NCBI GenBank assembly: GCA_902773155.1
Contig: CACYDK010000109.1
Location: forward strand, 1-11,235
Direction of reading: 5' to 3'
DNA length: 11,235 bases
Source of the DNA: an uncultured Ruminococcus sp.
GTDB lineage: Bacteria > Bacillota > Clostridia > Oscillospirales > Acutalibacteraceae
Made by a program: the position numbers and the translations under genes
Shown here: piece by piece, positions 5,975-11,235 of the stretch
Numbering within the stretch: position 1 is the stretch's first letter
How the letters are laid out: each line of letters starts with the position of its first letter
Notes under the pieces: generated by a model
Told to the model about the DNA's origin: nothing
Database searches by the model: none
What the model saw: the letters and a program-made list of their open reading frames with translations, nothing else

Positions 5975-6925
5975 ATGTCACTAAAGGAAACCTTCAACAA
6001 GCAGGGCGGTATGAAGCTTATAAAGGGCTACCGCAAGAGCGGAGCGCTCTTTACGGCAACCTCCGAGTTCGTGCTTTTGGGAAAAAGCCGCACCGCGCTC
6101 GAGATACTGCGCCTTTCGACCTCGCTTAAGACAAAGAAAAAGCTCAGCAAAAAATTCGGAGGTCTGCTCGCGGAGTTTGACAAAAGCTACGACCGCAACC
6201 TGCCTCATGAGCAGTCCGACAAGGTATGGATATGCTGGTTCCAGGGGATCGAAAACGCGCCCGAAATAGTTAAAAAATGCTGCGCCGAGCTCAAAAGGAA
6301 TCTGCCCTCCAAGGAGATCGTTGTTATCACCGACGATAATATGTCCGATTACGTACAGTTCCCTGATTATATACTCGAAAAGCGCAAAAGCGGAGTTATA
6401 ACCCCGGCTCAGATGTCCGACCTGCTCAGAACCGAGCTGCTTATCCGCTACGGAGGAACCTGGATCGACGCCACCGTGCTTTGCACACGTCCCGAAAGCG
6501 AGATACCCGAGTACTTTTTTAATTCGGAGTTATTCTTTTTTCAGAGCCTAAAGCCCGGCCGCGACGGTCACAGCACCTATCCCTCAAGCTGGTTTATAAA
6601 CGCAAAGACCAACAACAAGATACTCTGCGCCACAAGATATCTGCATTACGCGTATTTCAGAAAATACAACGAGGTCATGGATTACTTTCTGTTCCATTAT
6701 TTTCTGACCATGGCTCTCGAATATTATTCGGACGACTGGAAAAGCATTGTCCCCAGGGACAACGCGACTCCGCACATCCTTCTTCTAAGACTTTTCGACC
6801 GCTACGACGCGGATATGTGGAGATACATTACAGACCAGACTCCGTTCCACAAGCTGACCTACAAGTTTACTCCGGAGGACGCGAAAAAAGCCGACACCTT
6901 TTTTACTCATATTATTGAGGGCTAA
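5975..6925 (+). CDS. Capsular polysaccharide synthesis glycosyltransferase, GT32-like (paralogue 1)
   Basis: Using the ATG at 5975 the protein has 316 residues. That start has AAAGAGG (5962-5968) six bases upstream; an in-frame ATG at 5894 has no ribosome site and would add 27 unconserved residues. The core shows KVWICWFQG (83-91), ENAPEIVKKC just after it, PDYILEKRKSGVI (130-142), SDLLRTELLIRYGG (148-161) and WIDATV (163-168). The acidic residue D165 in the W-I-D-A-T motif corresponds to the DXD-type metal/nucleotide-sugar site of GT-A enzymes of this family (capsular polysaccharide synthesis proteins, related to OCH1-type GT32). The enzyme should act in the cytoplasm on the lipid-linked repeat unit; donor and acceptor are unknown. 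A clear paralogue follows three bases after its stop. A gap of 86 bases separates it from the licD-like gene upstream. Confidence 0.87.
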   Translation: MSLKETFNKQGGMKLIKGYRKSGALFTATSEFVLLGKSRTALEILRLSTSLKTKKKLSKKFGGLLAEFDKSYDRNLPHEQSDKVWICWFQGIENAPEIVKKCCAELKRNLPSKEIVVITDDNMSDYVQFPDYILEKRKSGVITPAQMSDLLRTELLIRYGGTWIDATVLCTRPESEIPEYFFNSELFFFQSLKPGRDGHSTYPSSWFINAKTNNKILCATRYLHYAYFRKYNEVMDYFLFHYFLTMALEYYSDDWKSIVPRDNATPHILLLRLFDRYDADMWRYITDQTPFHKLTYKFTPEDAKKADTFFTHIIEG

Positions 6926-6928
6926 GCT

Positions 6929-7831
6929 ATGCCTAACAAAATCACTGCCGCGATAAAACGCGCGAACACCAAGGGCGATCTGGTTCCCAAGCTCTTCGCG
7001 GGAACGTTCGTCAAACTCGGATACTCCAACCTTACGCTCAAGGATCTGGAGATCCGCAATAAAATGTTCAACAAGATCGAGCGCAAATACAGCCGCGAGC
7101 TCGATTCGCTCGACCTGTCCCCAAAACCGCGCCGGGAAAATAAAACCATATGGATCTGCTGGCTTCAGGGCTTTGAAAAGGCTCCGGCCATCGTAAAAAG
7201 CTGTATCGCTTCGGTAAGGGAATTTATGCCCGATTACAAGCTTGTTGAAATAAACGAGTATAACTATATGGATTATGCCGATATACCCGGCTATATCGTT
7301 GACAAATGGAAAAGCGGAGTCATCGGCAACGCGCATTTTTCCGACCTTATCAGGCTGGGGCTTTTGATCGAGCACGGCGGTATATGGGTCGACTCCACGG
7401 TACTGCTCACCGGCAGGATCCCGGATTATATACTTAACAGTCCGCTGTTTTTGTACTCGAACACCCACTCCTTCGACACCAGACGGCTGGTCGAGAACTG
7501 GTTTATCAAGGCGGATTCAAACTCCCCGACCCTGCGCGGGATCCGCGATATGCTGTACAAATTCTGGGAAAAGGAAAATAAATGCCTCGAGTACTTTATG
7601 TTCAACCTCTTTGCCTATATGGTTATGAGGAAATTCCCGGACGAGACCGCGGCTATGCCGATAATACCCACAAACAACTGCTATCTTCTCTACGAGAGCG
7701 GAGCTAAAAAGGCGGAAAACGTTAACGCCGACATCATTAAATCTTTGACCCCCGTCCACAAGCTCTCGTACCGATTCACGCCCGAAATGACCGAGCCGGG
7801 CACGTTTTTCTCATCGCTCGGACTGATCTGA
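6929..7831 (+). CDS. Capsular polysaccharide synthesis glycosyltransferase, GT32-like (paralogue 2)
   Basis: A 300-residue protein with the same motif order as the gene before it: IWICWLQG (74-81), a KAPAIVKSC segment, GYIVDKWKSGVI (121-132), SDLIRLGLLIEHGG (138-151) and IWVDSTVLL (152-160), where D155 takes the place of D165 in paralogue 1. The C-terminus also aligns, with VHKLSYRFTPE here and FHKLTYKFTPE in paralogue 1. It is therefore a second GT-A enzyme of the capsular polysaccharide synthesis/GT32-like family, most simply adding another sugar to the same repeat unit. Its ribosome site GAGGG (6917-6921) lies inside the end of the upstream gene, and only three bases separate the two genes, so translation is probably coupled. 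The middle and N-terminal parts are clearly diverged from paralogue 1, pointing to an old duplication or separate acquisition and to different specificity. Confidence 0.87.
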   Translation: MPNKITAAIKRANTKGDLVPKLFAGTFVKLGYSNLTLKDLEIRNKMFNKIERKYSRELDSLDLSPKPRRENKTIWICWLQGFEKAPAIVKSCIASVREFMPDYKLVEINEYNYMDYADIPGYIVDKWKSGVIGNAHFSDLIRLGLLIEHGGIWVDSTVLLTGRIPDYILNSPLFLYSNTHSFDTRRLVENWFIKADSNSPTLRGIRDMLYKFWEKENKCLEYFMFNLFAYMVMRKFPDETAAMPIIPTNNCYLLYESGAKKAENVNADIIKSLTPVHKLSYRFTPEMTEPGTFFSSLGLI

Positions 7832-7848
7832 AAAAATACCGCGTTTAT

Positions 7849-7858
7849 AAGGAGGTGA
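7849..7858 (+). promoter_or_regulatory. Near-perfect Shine-Dalgarno of the polymerase gene
   Basis: AAGGAGGTGA matches the anti-Shine-Dalgarno complement over ten bases and lies four bases before the ATG at 7863. It is the strongest ribosome site in the window and fixes the start of the polymerase. Confidence 0.85.
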
Positions 7859-7862
7859 CTGA

Positions 7863-8999
7863 ATGGCTCGGGATTATGTTTTTAGGCTTACCGACGCTCT
7901 GCTGTGGCTCTACTGGGGCTTCCAGATAGTAATGAAGGGCTTTGCCCAGGAAAGCGACGATACCGTATTCCTTTACGGCCTTTTCGTCATCGTGCCGCTC
8001 GCGGTGCTCAAGATCGCCTTGGGGCGCTATTCGTTCCAAACGATAATTCTTACGGTGCTTATGGTCGCCTTCGCAGCTATAAGCTATATTACGATCAAAA
8101 ACACCACGGTGCCCATCCTCGTTATTACGCTGATCACCTTCAAGGGCTACGAGGTCGACAGCATTTTTAAATATTGCTGGAAAATAAGAGGCGCGGCGTT
8201 CCTCGTTCATATTTCGCTTTGCTTTGCCGGAATTATGGACATAGGCCCCTACTATATGGAGGCTCAGGACAGAATGCGCTACACCTTCGGCTATTCTCAC
8301 CCGAACCTCGCCCACGCCGAGCTTTTCATTATCATCGTATACTATTTCCTCGCGCGTAAGGGACGGCTAAAGTGGTTTGAGTATGTCGCGATAATGGCTT
8401 TGAACGTCGGCTTCTTCCTCTTTACGGACAGCCGCACGGGTATGCTGGCCATAAGCATGCTCCTGTTTTTCAACATTCTCGCGCATTTCAGGCTCTACCG
8501 CTTCTTTGCCTCGCATATCGGAAAATACTCCTACATAATCTTCGCCGTTTTGACGTATGTGCTCTCGGTAAACTACTACAACATCGGCTTTATACAAAAA
8601 TTCGGCACCTTCTCCTCGCGTTTTCAGACCGCTTATTACCTGCAGCGCGCGAGCAGCTTTACGCTTTTCGGCCGAAACCTTCACTACTCGACCGACCTGG
8701 GCTATATGAACTCGCTGTTCAACTACGGCGTTATATTCTTTGTGGTGCTCATAGTCGGCCACACCCTGCTGTTGAGAAGAGCTATAAACGATAAAAAATG
8801 GTTCTTCGCCTCGCTGATGATAGTTATCTCGATCTATTATATTCTCGAGCATTTCTCCGACTCCGTGCTCTACAGTCCGCTGTGGCTGTATTTTGGCGAA
8901 ATGATATTCGACGAGAGCCGTACTCCGATAATAAGACGGGTTGACGGCGACATCCGAATACGCCTTCCCAATATCAAAATACGGCGAAAACTAAGGTGA
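7863..8999 (+). CDS. Wzy-like polysaccharide polymerase, multi-pass membrane protein
   Basis: A 378-residue, very hydrophobic protein with about ten predicted membrane segments (for example about 36-53, 59-77, 82-93, 111-125, 151-164, 172-187, 194-208, 222-236, 286-304 and 314-328). Motifs fit O-antigen/capsule polymerases of Firmicutes: RYTFGYSHPNLAHAE (139-153), TDSRTGM at 188-194, and a loop with LFGRNLHYSTDLGYMNSLFNYG (about 268-289) that resembles the acceptor-side loop ending in a Tyr-Asn-x-x-x-x-x-x-G pattern. Such proteins join lipid-linked repeat units on the outer face of the membrane. Sequence conservation in the family is low, so the assignment rests on topology, these motifs and the next gene encoding a flippase. 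The strong ribosome site fixes the start; the stop overlaps the ribosome site of the flippase gene. Confidence 0.82.
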   Translation: MARDYVFRLTDALLWLYWGFQIVMKGFAQESDDTVFLYGLFVIVPLAVLKIALGRYSFQTIILTVLMVAFAAISYITIKNTTVPILVITLITFKGYEVDSIFKYCWKIRGAAFLVHISLCFAGIMDIGPYYMEAQDRMRYTFGYSHPNLAHAELFIIIVYYFLARKGRLKWFEYVAIMALNVGFFLFTDSRTGMLAISMLLFFNILAHFRLYRFFASHIGKYSYIIFAVLTYVLSVNYYNIGFIQKFGTFSSRFQTAYYLQRASSFTLFGRNLHYSTDLGYMNSLFNYGVIFFVVLIVGHTLLLRRAINDKKWFFASLMIVISIYYILEHFSDSVLYSPLWLYFGEMIFDESRTPIIRRVDGDIRIRLPNIKIRRKLR

Positions 9000-9003
9000 T
9001 AAA

Positions 9004-10434
9004 ATGCACAAATATAAATATCTGCTGAAAAACATCGGACTGCTCACGATAAGCAATTTCGGAACCAAGATACTGAGCTTCGTGCTCATTCCGCTTTACA
9101 CGAGCATCCTATCGACCGCTGAGTTCGGCACCTACGACGTTTACTCAACCACCGTGTCGCTCCTTGTTCCGGTTTTGACGCTCAACATCATCGAGGGCGT
9201 AATGAGATTTACCCTCGACGAAACCAAGGACAACACGGAGATCTTCACCCTCGGCATTAAGCGGATCATCGTCGCTATACTGATCTTCGTAGTGCTCGAC
9301 GGAGTGAACGCCGCCTTCAACCTTATCCCGGTTTTTGCTCAGTACTGGTACTATCTGCTCCTGCTCTACCTGACCTATATGTTCTACACTCTGCTGACGC
9401 AGTTTGCGAGAGGAGTCGAAAGGGTCGCCGACGTAGCGGCGGCAGGCGCGCTCAACTCGGTAGTAATGCTCGGACTGAACATTCTCTTCCTGGTTGTGTT
9501 CAGGATGGGGCTTTCGGGTTATTTCCTGGCCAACTGTCTGGCATATTTCGTGCCGATCACCTACCTTACCATCAGGCTGCGCGCTTGGAAATATATAAAG
9601 TTCAAGCGCAAAAACGATAAGCTGAAAAAGGAGATCCTAGAGTACAGCCGCCCGCTGGTTTTTAACAACATCGCGTGGTGGATCAACAACGTATCCGACC
9701 GGTATATCGTAACGTGGCTGTGCGGACTCGGGGCGAACGGCATTTATTCCGTCGCCTACAAGATCCCGTCCGTTCTCAATATTTTTCAGACTATCTTCAA
9801 CCAGGCGTGGACGCTCTCGGCCGTTAAGGAATTCGACAAGAACAGCGGAGCCTTCTACTCGCGGATCTACCGGATCTATAACTGCGGTATGGTCACCATC
9901 TGCTCCTTCCTGGTTTTCCTCGACCGCGTTATCGCCCACGTGCTGTTCAAGCAGGAATTCTTTGCGGCGTGGCAGTTCGCCCCGTTTCTGATGATTTCCG
10001 TTGTATACGGCTCGCTCTCGGGAATGCTCGGAGGTATCTTCTCGGCTGCCAAAAAGTCGAAGATATTCGCGCGAACGACTCTGCTCGGAGCCGCCGTCAA
10101 CACCGCTCTTAACATAGCGCTCGTATATTTTATGGGACCTTTAGGAGCGGCGATAGCCACGCTGGTTTCGTACATTATCGTGTGGGCGGCCAGGCTGATC
10201 TCCGCTAACAAAATCGTCCCTCTCGATATCAACCTGACCCGCGACATCATCTCCTACGTGCTTCTTATCGGCCAGTCGGTTTTCTGGTTCCTGCCGCTTT
10301 CGACTCCGCTGATCTACGCCGGCGAGGGAGTATTTGTGCTTCTGATCCTGGCGCTCTACATCCGCGACGAGATCTCGATGTTCAAGGAGCTAAAGGATAA
10401 GTTTTCTAAGAAAAAGGGTAAGAAAAATGCATAA
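9004..10434 (+). CDS. Wzx-like lipid-linked oligosaccharide flippase (MOP superfamily)
   Basis: A 476-residue multi-pass membrane protein. It opens with the family-typical LLTISNFGTKILSFVLIPLY (13-32) and AEFGTYDVYS (39-48), continues with about 12-14 hydrophobic segments, and ends in a basic tail (KKKGKKNA). Length and N-terminal motif fit the polysaccharide flippases of the MATE/MOP superfamily, which move undecaprenyl-diphosphate-linked repeat units across the membrane. In the second half, SGMLGGIFSAAKKSK and the following helix LGAAVNTALNIALVYFMGPL are the usual mid-C-terminal signature with a conserved Asn-x-x-Leu-Asn-like pattern. AAGGTGAT (8993-9000) overlaps the stop of the polymerase gene and gives the start. 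Its last eight bases overlap the start of the second licD-like gene. The partner polymerase and the transferases upstream define a Wzx/Wzy-type locus. Confidence 0.92.
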   Translation: MHKYKYLLKNIGLLTISNFGTKILSFVLIPLYTSILSTAEFGTYDVYSTTVSLLVPVLTLNIIEGVMRFTLDETKDNTEIFTLGIKRIIVAILIFVVLDGVNAAFNLIPVFAQYWYYLLLLYLTYMFYTLLTQFARGVERVADVAAAGALNSVVMLGLNILFLVVFRMGLSGYFLANCLAYFVPITYLTIRLRAWKYIKFKRKNDKLKKEILEYSRPLVFNNIAWWINNVSDRYIVTWLCGLGANGIYSVAYKIPSVLNIFQTIFNQAWTLSAVKEFDKNSGAFYSRIYRIYNCGMVTICSFLVFLDRVIAHVLFKQEFFAAWQFAPFLMISVVYGSLSGMLGGIFSAAKKSKIFARTTLLGAAVNTALNIALVYFMGPLGAAIATLVSYIIVWAARLISANKIVPLDINLTRDIISYVLLIGQSVFWFLPLSTPLIYAGEGVFVLLILALYIRDEISMFKELKDKFSKKKGKKNA

Positions 10435-11235
10435 GCTGACCGACTCAGAGCTTAAGAACCTAAAAAAGATCGAGCTCGAAATACTACACGAAATCGACCG
10501 CCTGTGCCGTCTGCACAGCGTGCGTTACTCGCTCGCCTACGGAACCCTTATCGGAGCCGTCAGACACGGGGGCTTTATCCCGTGGGACGACGACATCGAC
10601 ATTATGATGCTCCGCGACGATTACGAGCGCTTTATGGAAATAGCAGAGCGCGAGCTCTCGCCCTGGTTCTTTGTCACCGCGATCGAGAACTGCGAGGACT
10701 ACGGCATCCCGTTTATGAAAATCATGGCGAAAAAAACCGTGATGCGCGAGTCGAGCGCGGCAACCTCAAAGGTCGCGCCGGGCGTTTGGGTCGATATTTT
10801 CCCCATGGACGCCTCGCCTAAGGGCGACGACCTCAAGGCCGCTCAGTACGCCGAGGCTCAGCGCCTTAAGAGCATTATGTGCTGTAAGGCAAACTATAAA
10901 TTCAACAAGCACGGCGTTTCGCTTGCGATATACCGGCTTAGAAAGCTAGCGTATATTTTTAGATCGCATTTCAAATACGTCGAGGAATTCACCCGTAACG
11001 CAAAGCGATACCAAAACACGCCTCTCGAGGACGACAAGGTCGTTTGCCTGTGCGGAAATATCGGAGTAAAAAAAGCGACCTTCGAGCGCTCGTGGTTCGA
11101 AGGCTTCTCCGATATGAGATTTGAGGACGGCGAGTTTATGGCGATAGACGGCTACGACGCTTTTCTAAAGCATACTTACGGCGACTATATGTCGCTCCCG
11201 CCCGAAAACGAACGGATCTCTCATCATTTTGTAGA
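10427..11235 (+). CDS. LicD-family phosphotransferase (second), 3' end cut by window edge
   Basis: The frame starting at the ATG at 10427 is open to the window edge, giving 269 codons plus two bases. It shows AYGTLIG (38-44), RHGGFIPWDDDIDI (46-59) with D54, D55, D56 and D58 as the metal-binding cluster, VDIFPMD near the middle, and YGDYMSLPPENER (251-263) followed by a His pair (H266, H267). Since family members end soon after this motif, only a handful of residues should be missing. It is clearly different from the first LicD protein here: the regions between motifs do not align well, and this one is rich in cysteine (for instance a CC pair in the middle and CLC near the end). Its start overlaps the flippase stop by eight bases, with AAAGGG about 9 bases upstream, so translational coupling is likely. 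The group transferred is unknown; phosphocholine, ribitol-P or glycerol-P are candidates. Confidence 0.88.
   Translation, partial: MHKLTDSELKNLKKIELEILHEIDRLCRLHSVRYSLAYGTLIGAVRHGGFIPWDDDIDIMMLRDDYERFMEIAERELSPWFFVTAIENCEDYGIPFMKIMAKKTVMRESSAATSKVAPGVWVDIFPMDASPKGDDLKAAQYAEAQRLKSIMCCKANYKFNKHGVSLAIYRLRKLAYIFRSHFKYVEEFTRNAKRYQNTPLEDDKVVCLCGNIGVKKATFERSWFEGFSDMRFEDGEFMAIDGYDAFLKHTYGDYMSLPPENERISHHFV

Noticed and set aside
10504..10821. A plus-strand open frame with an Arg-rich product near the right end
   Set aside because: It is out of frame within the second licD-like gene, whose own frame from 10427 carries the complete LicD motifs.

Overview
The window looks like chromosomal DNA of an anaerobic Clostridia member, most likely of the ruminococcal/Oscillospiraceae type. 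Four things support this: a giant-type 2-hydroxyacyl-CoA dehydratase activase C-terminus, a Clostridia-style Mrp/NBP35 ATPase with a cysteine-rich N-terminus, surface proteins with Thr/Glu/Pro linkers, and strong AGGAGG-type ribosome binding sites. This is inference from protein style; no rRNA or other marker is present.

Layout. Positions 2-916 (+) hold the 3' end of the dehydratase/activase gene. It converges on a leftward three-gene unit (about 3746 to 969) across a hairpin that can end transcription in both directions (921-966). Read from its promoter, the leftward unit encodes a small single-pass membrane protein with Glu/Thr/Pro/Ala repeats, then a zinc-ribbon single-pass protein with two probable extracytoplasmic domains, then the Mrp-type Fe-S carrier ATPase. 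The region between 3709 and 3881 is a divergent promoter region: a near-perfect sigma-A promoter (TTGACA-N17-TATTAT) faces left and a perfect TATAAT -10 faces right.

From 3882 to the right edge lies a rightward surface-polysaccharide locus with short gaps or overlaps throughout, apart from one 86-base gap: a DUF1972/GT4 glycosyltransferase of the WchF/Cps2T/RgpA type, a LicD-family phosphotransferase, two tandem paralogous glycosyltransferases of the capsular polysaccharide synthesis (GT32-like) family, a Wzy-like polymerase, a Wzx-like flippase, and a second, different LicD protein cut off just before its stop. Together these suggest a Wzx/Wzy-dependent, undecaprenol-linked repeat unit. It would be built in the cytoplasm by at least three sugar transferases, probably carry one or two phospho-substituents added by the LicD enzymes, and then be flipped and polymerised. 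No priming phosphoglycosyltransferase, chain-length regulator, nucleotide-sugar gene or CDP-choline gene is visible, so these must lie outside the window.

No tRNA, rRNA, CRISPR array or transposase was seen. The more unusual parts are the repeat-bearing membrane protein pair beside mrp, a possible carbohydrate-binding-like module in the zinc-ribbon protein, and the paired LicD enzymes flanking the glycan assembly genes.
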